Counted from the first letter of the stretch, positions 13,601 through 24,485 are shown. The stretch is DNA of 64,000 nt from Lycocorax pyrrhopterus obiensis (GCA_014706295.1 JACSVZ010000012.1:14688227-14752226); one strand, 5' to 3'. Numbers and translations: made by a program. Notes: generated by a model from the sequence alone, not told the origin.

Positions 13601-16600
13601 TCCATCAGCCCTTTCTGTCCCGGATAAATCACTGCATATTTATCTCCCTCTCTCTGCCAGGATTCCAATACCTGCCCAGTTCCCTGCATTTCAGCTGCAC
13701 TGCTGAAGCCTCACCGCGGGGAAGGGATTATTTTGCAGCCCTGGGACTTGAGTCACAGCTGAACCACATTTCTCCGGCTCTGTGCCACGGGGAGGGACGT
13801 TCCCATCTGTGTGGAAGCCTGGTTGTGATGTCAGAGATGGGCTGGGATAAGGAGGAATCAGGTGTTGAGAGGAACAATGTGGGTTTTGCCGGTGTAACTG
13901 CTCCTCGTCCTGAGCCTGTTAAAGCTTTCCTAAGCCAGCTCTTCTCAGGAGAGAAGCAATTCAGATCCTGGGGGATTTGGAGACAGCCCCAGACCCTCCT
14001 TGCTGTGGTGGTTGTTCAGCAGCGGGGCCCACTCCTGCTGCTCTCTGGACATCCAGGGCATTATTTCTGCACCAAAAACCACCGAGCACAGAAAAAGGGA
14101 CACAAACAATGCAGGTGTGGGCACAAGAGCAGCCTGGGAGTTTGGTTGCTTGCCAAAAGTGGAGCCGAAGCAGGAATCTGGGAGAGTCTGGGAGCGTGCC
14201 AGGGGGAGCTCCTGGGGCAGAGGGAAGTGTTTGGAAGAGGTGAGGGAGCAGTGGGGACCCCGGAGAGGGAAGTGACACCCTCCTATCCACAGACAAGGGA
14301 AAACGATGTGGGACTTACCCTTCTTGTCCTGTCAGCATCCGGCTGCCTGGATAGCTCGGGATAAAGCATCTGAATTCTCCCTGTCACAACTTGTTTTCAC
14401 AGCCACATTTCCTGGCTGCAGGGTGGCAGAGGCAAGAATTTACAGCACTAGATTCAAAGCAACTCCTGGAAGGAAGGCATGTTCTGCTTTTTATGCATGA
14501 CAAACCAGATTTAGCTGCCTTAAGAGGTGATGCTGATTCCACAGTGATTACTCCTCTATGGTTTAAGCATTTAAAAAGCACTTTTAGATTGTCAGGAGCT
14601 GTGTTGTGCACAGACTTAGCAGCTCACCTAGTTAACTCAGCTCAGTAGGCAGGGTTTGGCTAAAGCACCCCCAAAACCGAGCTGCAGCAGGGGAAAATCA
14701 GAGTTTAGGCCAGGCTTTGTGCCTTCCTGCCTTTAAACGAGGTACTGCAATCAGAGCAGAAGCCAAGTACTAAAGGAACTTAGCTGGATGTTTTTCTCTC
14801 TGATGAAACATTCTTACCAAGTGTTAATTGCTCATAGCAGGGAGCGATGTTATCCCTATAGGAAGCTCATCCCGGGGAGCTTTGGAGGGGAAGGAGGTGT
14901 AGAAATAATAAAAAAAAAAGAGAGAGAGGGGAAAAAAATGAACACATGGGGTGTAAAATCTCGGAGCTGTTGAAAACCAATGGAGGGAAAACTGTTGCCA
15001 AGCACAATACCTGGATATGGGGGCAGGGAGCAGGGAGTGGTTTCCAAAGCCTCGGGAGAGTTTTCAAGCCTGAGGCTCCGAGTGTGCACGGAGTCAGTGT
15101 AAAAGGCACTTCTGCAATTGGTGTCTTGCCTTTTGATTTCTCTGGAATACATTTTGTGGGCAGATCGTGTGTGGCTTGGGGAGGGCCGGAGCAAAACCAG
15201 GACTGGTGAGGCGGTGCCTGCTGCTCTAGGCAGTTTAGTAAATCCTGGGACTGGGGGAAAACACCCAGATTATCTTCATGGAGAAAAAACCCCCTTGCCC
15301 ACAGCATTTGTGTGCATTTCCTACTGCCCCAGAGGCACCATTATGCAAGTGGACATGGCCGTTTGTTTGAAAGTTTATATTTAAATAGTGCAAAGCCATT
15401 TACACAAAGCTTTGTAAAACCCGGGATTTAGCTGTGCAAAGAGGAGCAGTAACAGATGCCCGTGGCTGGAGCTGCTGGCACAGAGCTCAGCCCTCCTCAG
15501 AGCTGGGTCATCTCCCTCGCTCACAGCTGACATGGCAAACTAACCCTGCTTCCCTTTCTCTTTGCCCCCAGTGCCTGCTGGCAGAACCAGTCGGTCCTGG
15601 ACACTGCAGAGCATCTCCTTTATCCCCAAAATGAGAATCAGGCAAGTAGAGAAGTTTATGGTACGGATATGTGTCCTTTGTGCCCCTGTGATGAAGGAAA
15701 CTTGTTAATATTGGTTGAAATTCCAAAGAAAATGATAACTTTAATGAGTCAGAGGTGGTGACAGTCCCAAGCCTTGGCTTAGGCTGAGAGCCCAGAACAT
15801 GGGGAAAGTGGGACCAAAATCCTGTCAAACTGTCTCCCACATTACAGTGGTGACACAGTTTTGAATCAAAATGTTTGGAGATACTGATAAAGGTTCTGTA
15901 TTTTCCATGGAAATTCAGCTACTCTTTGTGAAAAATCGACACTGAGAAAAATGTCACAGAATCCTGGAATGGTTTGGGAGGGACCTTAAAGCCCATCTTG
16001 TGCCTCCCCCTGCCATGGGCAGGGACACCTTCCACTGTCCCAGGCTGCTCCAAGCCCTGTCCAGCCTGGCCTTGGACACTGCCAGGGATCCAGGGGCAGC
16101 CACAGCTTCTCTGGGCACCCTGTGCCAGGGCCTCCCCTGGGAACTGTTCCCTCCCAGGGAACAATTTCAAGTATCTGTGATATTTGTCAAAAATAGTGAC
16201 AGGAAATGTTCATTCAGCCCTATGGCCAAGCTGGCACACGTCCTGTGTTCTGAAAGTTGTGTTTCAGAAGCCCAAATCCAAGTGAAGAGGAGAAGTGAAG
16301 CCATTAGCCATTCCAGGGATGATCTAGCTGAATATTTTCTCAGTAATTCATCCCAAGAAAGGAAACACTGAGCTCTAGACATGTGGGCAGCTAATGGGAA
16401 TAAACTGCATAAATACATTCAAAATTCTGGCTGCAATCATCAAAGTTTAGTTAAGAACAAATGAGAGGTTTGGATGGAGGAGGCAGAGCCTGAGGAGTTG
16501 GGACCGGGAGATGTGAAGTCCTGGTGGAGTTGTCCCTGCCCATGGCACGGGGGTGGGATGGCATGAGCTTTAAGGTCCCTTCCAGCCCAAACCATTCTGT

Positions 16601-18976
16601 GATTCTGTGATAAAAGATTTGTGGAGAGTGAGAAATGATAGCAAGTGGACAAACCTCTCATCTGGATTCTTTTTTCTTCCCAATAAAAGCCCAGCAGGAG
16701 AGGGAGATGCGTTTGTAACCTCATCTAACACATCAGAGCCGCTGCCTTCAGCGCCAGTGCTCTAAGGATTGAGCCTTAAAAGACACAGAGCCCTCTTTGA
16801 AGTGTGCATTCCTGCTTTTAGCACTGACAAAACTACCCCAACTTCCCCAAAGCCGTTCAGCTGCCGTTTCCAGCCGGTTTCCGAAGGCGCAGTGGGATTC
16901 CCGGCGCTGCAGTGCCCGGGCAGCGCTGCCTGCACGGCTCTGCGGAGCTGCAGGGCTGTCAGAGCCCAGTGCTGCCTGCTGCCAGGGTGCCAGGCTGTTG
17001 CCAAGGAATGTGACAGGGCAGCAAGTCCAGGCTGTCTCCTGATTTGCTTTTGAAAGGACATTACATCTCTGTGCCTGACATAAAATCCCTTCTGCTTCCC
17101 GGCGCCGGGGAATGAGCCTATCAGGGAGAGGCTTAGAGGGCTTTTTGTGCTAGAGAGGAGGAAAAGCAAATATGCTCAGCCCTTCTCCCTGCTTCTGGCA
17201 GCCTGGGATGTGCAATCTAATCCCTCTGGAAGCAGGGGCTGCTCGCAGGAGCTCGGAGTTTGGAGCAGGGATGCAGTCCTGGGACAGCAGCACGTCCCGT
17301 TGGGGGCACAGACAGCACAGCAGCAGCTCCTGTTGGTTTTCCAGTGGGCCTTTTTCTCCCAAGTTCAGGGGAGGTTCAGGAATCAGAGTGAGATCTGAGG
17401 AGCAAACGCACCGGGGAATCTGTTCCTCAAAGGATGGCCCCAGGAATGATGTTCGAGCCTCTGATCTCCTGCTAATGAGTTTATGAAATGTCAGCCAGGC
17501 TTTGCAGGGCAGAGCTAATGAGCAACAACACGATAGCAGGCAAAGTTCAGGAGGGTTAAATGAACATGAGTTTCAAATCCTCCTGGTCTGAGCAGAGCTG
17601 CAGCCTTTCCTGGTGGAGCCGAGCCATGGAAGTGAAATGGAATCTCATCCTCGCTCCCAGTGTGATTTGGGATTAGGCAACAGGATGAGAAATCAGCTTT
17701 CCGAATGTGGCCCTTTGCAGTGCTGACAGCTGTGCCTGGGCTGGTTGTCTGCCTGCTCTGCTGCATTCCTGGAGCACCCTCACCTGCCCTGGGTGAAACA
17801 CCTGCCTTAGGAGCAGACGCTTCCATGCTTTGGGAGTTCCCCGTTCTCCCCAGGGACCTGCAGGAGCCGTGGCAGGGCACTCAGCACGGCTCACCTCGGG
17901 AAGTGACAGCCGTGGTTTGTTGGTGCCACCATTAGGGGCTGGTGAACTTCCACAGGGCTGTCCCAGATGTCCCTGCAGCTGGTCCGTGCCCAAACTGGGA
18001 TGTCTGCAGGGATAAGAGAGTGGTCAGGGAGTGCTGTGCTCAGCCTGGGGACTGCGGTGTCCTGGGGCTGGGCATTTCCCCTCACCTGCAGCAGTGACTG
18101 TGGCTGGGATGGGACTATGAGGACCAAGTGGCTGTCCCTTGGTGACATCACTGAGCTGCCACCATCAGCCATCAGAGCAGCGGGGTGGCACAGCCTCTGT
18201 CCCTCAGTGAGAGCCCACGGGGAGCAGCCCAGCCTCCCCTGGCAGCACTAATCCCTCCACTCTGCCTGCAGCCACAGCGGCTGCTGCTGCATCCCCCTCC
18301 CTGCAGACACCTGAAACCTGGGGCTGGACAGAGAACCACAGGGAAAACACCTCCCAGCCCCTCTTGGCATTATCCTCTGCCCCTCAGCAGCAGGCAGAAG
18401 GGCTGGAGTCCCAAAAAAGAGACTCAAAAGCTGTGGGGAGAGGCAGGGCTGGCAGGAGGGCCCGAGGGCTGTGTGGGGTGGGCGGCAGCACAGCACCTCC
18501 AGTGCTTTGGGGACGTGGTGCTCATCAGCACAGCCAGGATTGCAGACTGGGCCTGCAGCCCTTGGCACACTTTGGCCTCTCCAGCTCGGAAACAGCCGGG
18601 CCAGGGCTGCTCCAGGGCCGGGTTTGGGAAGGACGGGCAGAGCAGCCAGGGAGGGAGGAGATTTCCCACTTAGCACCTTGCAGGGTGTTGCTTTTCTTCA
18701 GTTCCTTGAAAACACAACTCCTGAGCATCAGCACGAGCGGGGAGTTCCCTGCTGTGGACACTCACAGCCACCTCTGTGCTGGGATTCATCCAGCCTGGAA
18801 ACAGCCTCTGTCCAAGAAACCTGTCTCTGGAAAGAAGTTTCTTTGCCATACACTGAACTTACAGTTCTCCCCCAACCCTTCCCTTGTTTTCTCCCCAGGC
18901 CCAGGAGCTGCTCTGCTGCCTTTTTGACTCCCTGACATCAGAGAGCATCCACCGAATTGAATCCCAGGATTGCTAG
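1437..18976 (+). CDS. NDK-like domain protein, 3' part of gene (8 exons seen)
   Basis: Span of a + strand gene that enters from the left edge; exons are listed separately. Seen: exons at 1437-1632, 5059-5153, 6109-6229, 7625-7697, 8821-9033, 10968-11053, 15572-15641 and 18899-18976, with matching reading phases except between the fourth and fifth. The product holds the C-terminal half of one nucleoside-diphosphate-kinase fold ([34 protein letters not shown]), a linker, and a second, more decayed NDK fold ([37 protein letters not shown]). Family knowledge: catalytic NDKs use His in N-x-x-H-G-S-D. Here that position is Tyr in domain 1 and the motif is missing in domain 2, so phosphotransfer is unlikely. 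Multi-NDK proteins without this His occur among axonemal factors (NME8 type). I suspect DNAAF8/C16orf71 or a relative, by inference only. The 5' exons are outside the window. Confidence 0.75.
1633..5058 (+). other. Intron of NDK-like gene
   Basis: 3.4 kb with no supported exon. The stretch around 4140-4720 (gggacctctcgagtcactga, cctgtgccattatc) may be a very old, decayed CR1 or other retroelement copy; I cannot place it. Nothing else stands out. Confidence 0.5.
5059..5153 (+). CDS. NDK-like gene, exon b (end of NDK domain 1)
   Basis: Acceptor tctcag ends at 5058, donor gtagga from 5154. Two bases complete the Gly codon begun in exon a, then 31 codons follow. [19 protein letters not shown] aligns with the final NDK helix (SVESAEKEIGLWF in active enzymes). 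A Cys-rich tail (CCAQC) and an acidic-Gln end (PGQEQE) follow. It leaves phase 0, matching the next exon. Confidence 0.85.
6109..6229 (+). CDS. NDK-like gene, exon c (interdomain linker)
   Basis: Pyrimidine-rich acceptor ending tgcag at 6108, donor gtaagg from 6230. Forty codons plus one base: [17 protein letters not shown], then [12 protein letters not shown], then a Ser/Gln/Pro-rich stretch. No domain is recognised; it joins the two NDK-like folds. Both phases agree with the neighbouring exons (0 in, 1 out), which supports the call. Confidence 0.8.
6230..7624 (+). other. Intron of NDK-like gene
   Basis: 1.4 kb between exons c and d. A short aaaat run (ataaaataaaataaaat) lies near 7424-7441. 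No coding or regulatory structure is seen. Confidence 0.5.
7625..7697 (+). CDS. NDK-like gene, exon d
   Basis: Acceptor tctcag ends at 7624 and there is a consensus donor gtaagt at 7698. Only one frame is open. Joined to exon c it reads [24 protein letters not shown] followed by the first two bases of a Ser codon. It leaves phase 2, which does not fit the next exon as seen at 8816 or 8821. Either a small exon between them has been missed or one boundary differs. Confidence 0.65.
8066..8706 (+). repeat. Minisatellite, about 53 copies of a 12 bp unit
   Basis: Units alternate between gagcacatccca, gagcgcatccct, gagcaaatccca and caggagcacatc, always in 12 bp register. Because 12 is a multiple of 3, several frames on both strands stay open and yield fake proteins (IPEHIPER on +; [16 protein letters not shown] or GCAQGCAL on -). 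It lies in the intron between exons d and e, in a different frame from exon e. Higher-order blocks of five or more units recur, suggesting repeated local duplication. Confidence 0.97.
8821..9033 (+). CDS. NDK-like gene, exon e (NDK domain 2, N-terminal half)
   Basis: Two possible acceptors, cag at 8815 and cag at 8820, follow a good pyrimidine tract; the second gives phase 0. Donor gtacgg from 9034. The 71 codons read [20 protein letters not shown], then [19 protein letters not shown] and [13 protein letters not shown]. This fits the NDK start (TxxLxKPxxxxxG, IxxxGFxIxxxxxxxL). The Lys of the kinase KPD motif is absent (LPGI instead). The preceding intron ends in a 12 bp minisatellite that stops about 115 bases before this exon. 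Confidence 0.85.
9465..9995 (+). mobile_element. CR1 LINE 3' fragment, sense on +
   Basis: Shows the avian CR1 3' region in order: ggaaaggctgagggaactgg (9598), gcctggagtg, gggatattgggaaggaatt-like text, ggtgcccagagaagctgtgg, ctagtggaaggtgtccctgc, tgaggtcccttccaa, and the ccattctgtgg tail. 5'-truncated, non-coding, in the intron before exon f. Confidence 0.85.
10968..11053 (+). CDS. NDK-like gene, exon f (NDK domain 2, middle)
   Basis: Acceptor cttgcag ends at 10967, donor gtaagg from 11054. Phase 0 in, phase 2 out. It reads [19 protein letters not shown] then [30 protein letters not shown] aligns with the central strand and helix of NDK ([22 protein letters not shown]), although the His/Ser-Gly start of that motif is changed to DG. 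Confidence 0.8.
11168..11655 (-). mobile_element. CR1 LINE 3' fragment, antisense
   Basis: Reads on the - strand as a CR1 3' end: on + it begins gtcacggaattgttcaggctggg and later has gggagcagagcccgaccccc, ctccttttctccaggctgag and cccagctccctcagccgctc. A more diverged CR1 subgroup than the copies at 15.9 and 21.4 kb. Intronic, just after exon f. Confidence 0.75.
12921..13292 (+). repeat. Minisatellite, about 18 copies of a 20 bp unit
   Basis: Core unit cccaaacagcaggatctacc, with variants gattcggc, gatccagc and gatctgcc and a sub-variant aaacaaacgg. A higher-order block (about 60 bp: CAGCAGGATTCGG, AAACAAACGGATCC, AAACCAGCAGGATC) is repeated near 13,080-13,200. Frames through it ([22 protein letters not shown] on -) are artefacts of the repeat. 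Confidence 0.95.
15572..15641 (+). CDS. NDK-like gene, exon g (end of NDK domain 2)
   Basis: Acceptor gcccccag ends at 15571. One base completes the Ser codon started in exon f, then 23 codons read [18 protein letters not shown] and [15 protein letters not shown] resembles the final NDK helix (SAEREIxxFFP). The preceding HGSD loop is absent. The donor is CAG/gcaagt at 15642, a GC rather than GT donor with otherwise strong consensus. Confidence 0.7.
15953..16165 (-). mobile_element. CR1 LINE 3' end, antisense
   Basis: On +: tcacagaatcctggaatggt, ggaccttaaagcccatcttg, ccatgggcagggacacctt, gctgctccaagccctgtcc, ggatccaggggcagccacag, ccctgtgccagggcctcccc. This is the reverse complement of the common young avian CR1 3' end. 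Intronic. Confidence 0.9.
16510..16614 (+). mobile_element. CR1 LINE 3' terminal fragment, sense
   Basis: tggagttgtccctgcccatgg, tttaaggtcccttccagccc, aaaccattctgtgattctgtg: the last hundred or so bases of CR1 including the 8 bp tail repeats. Intronic. Confidence 0.8.
18899..18976 (+). CDS. NDK-like gene, last coding exon
   Basis: Acceptor ttttctccccag ends at 18898. Phase 0 matches exon g. It reads [19 protein letters not shown] then IESQDC and stops at tag 18974-18976. The short amphipathic end is followed closely by a possible polyadenylation signal at 19,065. Confidence 0.75.
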   Translation, partial: AQELLCCLFDSLTSESIHRIESQDC

Positions 18977-19090
18977 CAGGGATGGGCAAGGCCCCCAGGC
19001 AGCCTCAGATGCCGCTGTGGAGATGGACACCCAGGCACAGCTCTAAGAGCTCTGTTTGTTTGGAATTAAAACACAAAGTCTGAAGTGTGG
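18977..19090 (+). terminator. Short 3' UTR and possible polyA signal of NDK-like gene
   Basis: After the stop, the variant hexamer attaaa lies at 19,065-19,070, about 90 bases downstream. No canonical aataaa occurs nearby. The cleavage point (about 19,085) is inferred. Confidence 0.4.
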
Positions 19091-19774
19091 CATTAGCATG
19101 GGTCAGAGAAATGAGAGTGGTGGAGGAAGGCTCAGCGTCCCAAAACAAACCCCTCTGAACTGTGGCAGTGCTTCCCAGTGGAGTCCATCCAGAGACAATC
19201 TGCTTGTGTCCATGGAGCAAGGCTCGGAGCATTCCTCTGGCTGGGAAAACCTTGGGAAGCACGTCCAGGGGCAGGTGTTCACTGCTGTGTGTCTCTCTGT
19301 GCCTGGGGACTCCACCTCCCCCAGGCCTCAGAGACTTCATGGAGAGACTCCGCTTGCTGCTGCTCCTGTGTTCTTTGAACCAAAGACAAACCCACAGCAA
19401 ATGAAATGGAAATAGTCGGAGGGAAAGCTGGATCCCTGGAGGGTTCAGTGCACCAGGCCGAGCTGTTTAATCAGATCAAAGCTGGACAGCTCAATGTTCA
19501 CCTGCCTCTGCTCCAGCAGCCCTGTTATGGACTGTGCCAGCCCACATCCTGCCCCTCCCATGGGCACACGGCCCTGCCTCATCTTCCTCCTCCTTCAGCA
19601 GCTGCTGATCCTGTGATCCTTTCCAGGAGCCCTGAGGAAAGGAAGCTGGTGTTAATACAAAGGTCCTCAGCCTTCCTGGGACCCACTGGGGTCTTTTTCC
19701 TTTAGGAAAGGCTCTTCTCAGCCCAGGGAGCCTCCTGTTCCTACCTGCCCTGCTAAGGGAAAGACTTAGACTCT

Positions 19775-20275
19775 GCTTTGGTGCGGCCCCACCTCGGCTC
19801 TGGGGCAGTTGTGGGTGCCACGATATCAGAAGGATCTGAAGCTGTTGGAGAGTGTCCAAAGGAGGGACATGGGCATGGGGAAGGGTCTGAGGAGCAGCTG
19901 AGGGCGCTTGGATTGTTCAGCTGGAGAAGGAGACTGAGGGCAGAGCTCAGGAGGGGCTGCAGCTCCTCCTGAGGGGCAGCTCCGATCTCTGCTCTCTGGG
20001 ACAGGGACAGGACCCAGGGAATGGCTGGAGCTGGGCCAGGGCAGGCTCAGGCTGGAGATCAGGGAAAGGTTCTTCCCCCAGAGGGTGCTGGGCACTGCCC
20101 AGGCTCCCCAGGGAATGGGCACGGCCCCGAGGCTGCCAGAGCTCCAGGAGCGTTTGGACAGCGCTGCCAGGGATGCCCAGGGTGGGATTGTTGGGGTGTC
20201 TGTGCAGGGCCAGGAGCTGGATCCATGATCCTTGTGGGACCCTTCCCACTCAGGATATTCTGTCATTCTGTGCAT
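19775..20275 (+). mobile_element. CR1 LINE 3' fragment, sense
   Basis: Begins ggtgcggccccacctcggct and continues ggatctgaagctgttggaga, gtccaaaggagggac, gggaaaggttcttcccccag, ttggacagcgctgccaggga, ending tcaggatattctgtcattctg. One of the longer copies; an older subgroup than the agtggaaggtgtccctg type. Confidence 0.85.
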
Positions 20276-20696
20276 GCTTCTAGTTGCAGCCCTGGCAGAG
20301 GTGGCAGAGACAGTCCCTGGGAGTGTCCCAGAGGTGAGGGCAGAGCTCCCTGCCAGCCCAGCTCTGGGTGCTGTGGGCACATTAACCCCTTCTTTGCACG
20401 GCCTTTCCCTCCGGGAGAGCCTGGGATGAGCCCTCCTCCTTCCCAGCTCCCACAAACTGCGAGAAGGTGACACCTCTGAGTTCTGTCCCTTTGCAGACGA
20501 GGTGAAAGTGTGCAGTAAGTCCCAAAGCTGTGGAGGTCTGGCCCTGCAAGCTCTGCTTCCTCAGCAGGTACCAGTCCTACCAAAGCCCTTGCCCTTCTCT
20601 CAACTACCTTGGAACAACCAGAAGAGGTTGTCACAGCCAGCTGGGTGTGAGGGGGGACACAGACAGTGACCTGTCCTGACCTCACACAGCTTTGCA

Positions 20697-20910
20697 GTGT
20701 CAGAATCCCAGAATCCCAGACTGGTTTGGGTTGGAAGGAACCTTAAAACTCATCCAGTCCCACCCCCTGCCTTGGGGGTGAGACACCTTCTACTATCCCA
20801 GCTTGCTCCAAACCCTGTCCAGCCTTGGAAGTTTCTCCCAACCTCTGCTCCTCAGCACTGTTCTGCCTGCATGGGCTCTTTGGGCTTTGTGCCAGGACCA
20901 AACATCTCCA
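20697..20910 (-). mobile_element. CR1 LINE 3' end, antisense
   Basis: On +: cagaatcccagaatcccaga, ggtttgggttggaaggaacc, catccagtcccaccccctgc, gagacaccttctactatccc, cttgctccaaaccctgtcc. The inner boundary is approximate. Confidence 0.8.
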
Positions 20911-21437
20911 GGAAGGAGCTGGAGAGGGAAGCAGGCAGCTGCCCTGGTCCCTGGGGAGGACGAGGTCCTTGGAGTCAGCGTGCCGGAGGAGCCTGCTCTG
21001 CTCCTGCAGCTAAGTAGGCCATTTCCTGCACTCCAGGCGCATTTCTGTCATGCTTGTGAGCCCTGTACGGCTTTGAAACAAATGAAAATTAAAAGGATCC
21101 ACCCCCAGCACTCGGGGAATTTCATCTGGAAGAGGAATGGAATAAAGACAGCAGCTGAGGGACCAGCCCTGTGGAGCTGCATGTGAGGAAGGGGCGCAGG
21201 GGGCCGGCAGCAGCCCTGACCCGGCCAGCCTGGTGACACAAGGGTCACAGAGCCCTGTCCCTCTCACCTGGGCCCTCAGACCTGTGGGGTTGGGACCACA
21301 GGGAGCTGGACATCATGAGGGGATGCTCTGGTGAGTGCCAGCAGTCAGCCCGGGGAGGTGACATCCCAGTGGGACACCCCCAGTCCATCTGGGCTTGGCA
21401 GGAGCACTCCCAGGAGTTGAGCCCATGACTCTTAATT

Positions 21438-21645
21438 CATAGAATTAATTCATAAAATCAGAGAATTATGAATGGTGTGGGTGTGAAGCGACCTTAAAGC
21501 CCATCCCACCCTCTGCCATGGGCAGGGACACCTCCCACTATCCCAGGCTGCTCCAAGCCCCGTCCAACCTGGCCTTGGACACTGCCAGGGATCCAGGGGC
21601 AGCCACAGCTTCTCTGGGCACCCTGTGCCAGGGCCTCAGCACTCT
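21438..21645 (-). mobile_element. CR1 LINE 3' end, antisense
   Basis: On +: attcatagaattaattcata (tail), gcgaccttaaagcccatccc, ccatgggcagggacacctcc, ctgctccaagccccgtccaa, ggatccaggggcagccacag, ccctgtgccagggcctc. Intergenic. Confidence 0.88.
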
Positions 21646-23559
21646 CTGAGTAAAGGTTAATTCACTGTGTAACCAACCAGGGCCTGGCACAAAACACATC
21701 CCATTTCCCATCCCTTCCAGACATCCCTGCTGAGGCTTGAGCTCTGTGAGCCTCCATCCACCAGCAGGCAAAGCCCTGTGCCTCAGTTTCCCATCTAGGA
21801 AATGGAGGTGGCAGCTCTGCCACATCCCCCAGGCACAGCAGCAACATCCCGAAAATGGGGCAGCACCCAGATACCTCCGAGCAAGGATCTGCTGCGGTGC
21901 CTTGGGTTCCTATTTTAAAGCCCAGCTAATTAATCTCAGCATAACGAACTCGCACACCCTGCGCAGAGCAGGGGAAAGCATCATCCTCTGGTATTTCCAA
22001 AATGCCAGCATTCCAGAAATAACCCTGCCAGCCTCTTCTCCTAGAGAATACCCCACTTGTCTCTGGAGAAGTGACAACCAGGAGCACCACGAGCCACCAG
22101 GAATCAATCCCGACACCCGGCCGTCAGCTCCGGCTCCGGCAATGGGAGCTGCAGCTCTCGCACTGTTTTTCCCTGGAAACTGCCACAAGGCAGCCAGGAT
22201 TAGCTAATCAGAGTTGAGGAGTAAATTAATGATTGAAAGAACTAGGAGAAAGGCAGATTTGATCCGAGATTGCCAGCTTTGCAGCTGGCTCCTACTTGCA
22301 AACAATTCATTTAGATTATGAAAGCAAGAAATTGAGTACAAAACCCCCTAGATTGTTTGCTTCCTGGAGAAAGAAAAGAAAAGAAATGGAATTTAGATTA
22401 AAAATTATGCAGAATAGTATTAATTCCCCACCCTCTTGTGCCTCCCCTCTTGCTGGAAAACCAGAGCTAATCAGAATTTTGCATTGTTCTGCTGCCAGTG
22501 TCAGAGCTGCCTCAATGGAGGAGAGATAAAATACAGGAGGTGGCATTTGCTGTTAACTCCTTAGGGTCCTGCCGTGGCAGAAATGGGAACACGGTGCCTG
22601 GTGCTGATATCCCGTCTTCCCAGCCTGATCAGCTGCCTTTAGGGGCAGGTGTTGGGGTGCAGAGCAGCTCCCCACACCCTGCACAGCTCCTGCTGTGCCC
22701 TGGGGTGGCCACATTGTATTCATTCACACACCTGGGGAGCTCTCAGGTGAGCCCTTTGTTCCTCCTCAGGATGGATTGGTGCCCCCAGGGATGTGCCGGG
22801 TGCTTTCCCCTGTGGAGGGCACAGGCAGTGCCTCACTCATGTTGCAGCTTTGTAGCTCCCGTGTGCCGGGGACAGATTTAAGCAATCACCAGCCAGGCCT
22901 GGAATTCCTGCCTGGCTGTCCCCAGCAGCAGTGGGACACTGACACCCCGGCAGGTGATCCAAAGGGACCGTGTCACTCCCCTTATCAGCCCCAGCAGGGC
23001 AGGGGCAGGGGCTGAGCTGGCAGGGAGCTGCAGGAGCAGCTCATTCCCACTGGGCACAGCCTGGCCGTGCCCTTCTCTGGGTGGCTCTGAGCCAGGGTCA
23101 GCACCCAGATGCTGCTGGGGGAGCTGGGTGCCAGCTCTGCTGACCCTCTGCAGCCCCCAGTGCAGACACATCGACTGCTGAGCACTTTCAGCCTGCCCAA
23201 ACTGACTCTTCCATCCCAAAAAATTTCTGCTCCAGCCCTGTGCATCTGAGCCCTGCTGAGCCCTGGGAATGTCCCATGTCAGCACTCAGACCAACAGCAC
23301 TGCACAGCCAACAGGATTTGCTGCCCTCCCAGCAAACTCAAAATTGGGCACTTGGGTTTCATCTCCTGAGGCCCACAGCTGGCTCAGGAAGCAGGAGGAG
23401 GAGTTGATGGCCCTGCTGGAGCTGTCCTCGGATCATCCACACTCACCAGACTCGATAATCCTGTGCCACGCACCTCCCGTGCCCACAGATATCTGCCTTG
23501 CTTTGGCTGACAGAGCCAAAAGCACCTCTCTTGGCCAAGAGCCACTGCTGATGTCCAGG

Positions 23560-23872
23560 GAGACCTCAGAGCCCGTTCCAGGGCCTAAAGGGGCTCCAGG
23601 AGAGCTGGAGAGGGACTTGGGATAAGGAATGGAGGGACAGGACACAGGGAATGGCTTCCCACTGCCAGAGGGCAGGGATGGATGGGATATTGGGAAGGAA
23701 TTGTTCCCTGGGAGGGTGGGGAGGCCCTGGCACAGGGTGCCCAGAGAAGCTGTGGCTGCCCCTGGATCCCTGGCAGTGTCCAAGGCCAGGCTGGACTGGG
23801 CTAGTGGAAGGTGTTCCTGCCCATGGCAGGGGAATTGGATAATCTTTAAGGTCCCTTCAGCCCAACTCTCAT
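23560..23872 (+). mobile_element. CR1 LINE 3' fragment, sense
   Basis: gctccaggagagctggagag, gggatattgggaaggaattg, ggtgcccagagaagctgtgg, ctagtggaaggtgttcctgc, tttaaggtcccttcagccca. There is a small internal deletion after ggctggactgg compared with the copy at 51.9 kb. Confidence 0.88.
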
Positions 23873-24485
23873 CCCATGCCTGTGATGTGACAGGGGTGGT
23901 GGCTGGGCCCTGGCAGGGATGTATTTGCCTCACCACCGTCTTCCTGGGCTGGGATCAGGACCTGGGCTCCAGTCCCAGTTCTGTCCCATGGGGCAGGCAG
24001 TGGCCCTTCTCCAATCCTTGGTCTCCCTCTTCCCATGGCATCATCTCCAGGCCTGTCGAAGCAGGAGCTGGTGATTAATTGGTCCTTGGCAGTCCCCCCT
24101 GGCAGGGCCCGAGGAGCACAAAGGGCGCTTTGTGTTCGGGAGCTGATAAACGGGGCCGGGATGAGTCACCCGCGGTAATTAAACCAGGGAACAGCGCTGC
24201 TCAGCCAGGAATACGGCACAGGAGCTCCTTGGATGCTCTAACTGGGTCACGAAGGAGACCAGGGTTGGCAGTGCCTTGTCTGGGCCCACCTGGCCCTGGC
24301 ACAGCCACGGCCCAGCAGCAACACCACTGCCCGTCCCCAAAAGTGACCAGTTTGATCCAGTAAATCAAGGCAGAAGCTCTGCCAGGACAGTTTCACATGG
24401 TGTGGGGTCAAACTGGGGCTGCTGGTCCTGCAAAACTCCTGGGGAGCTCAGCTGAGGGGCTGTAGGGTCGGTCAGTCAGTCTGTT

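Larger units (their letters stand above)
11054..15571 (+). other. Intron of NDK-like gene
   Basis: 4.5 kb holding the CR1 copy at 11.2-11.65 kb and the 20 bp minisatellite at 12.92-13.29 kb. An A-rich block (aaaaaccaaccaaaaaacc) lies at 11,861-11,880 and a short AT-rich stretch at 14,510-14,640. No further exon is supported. Confidence 0.5.
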
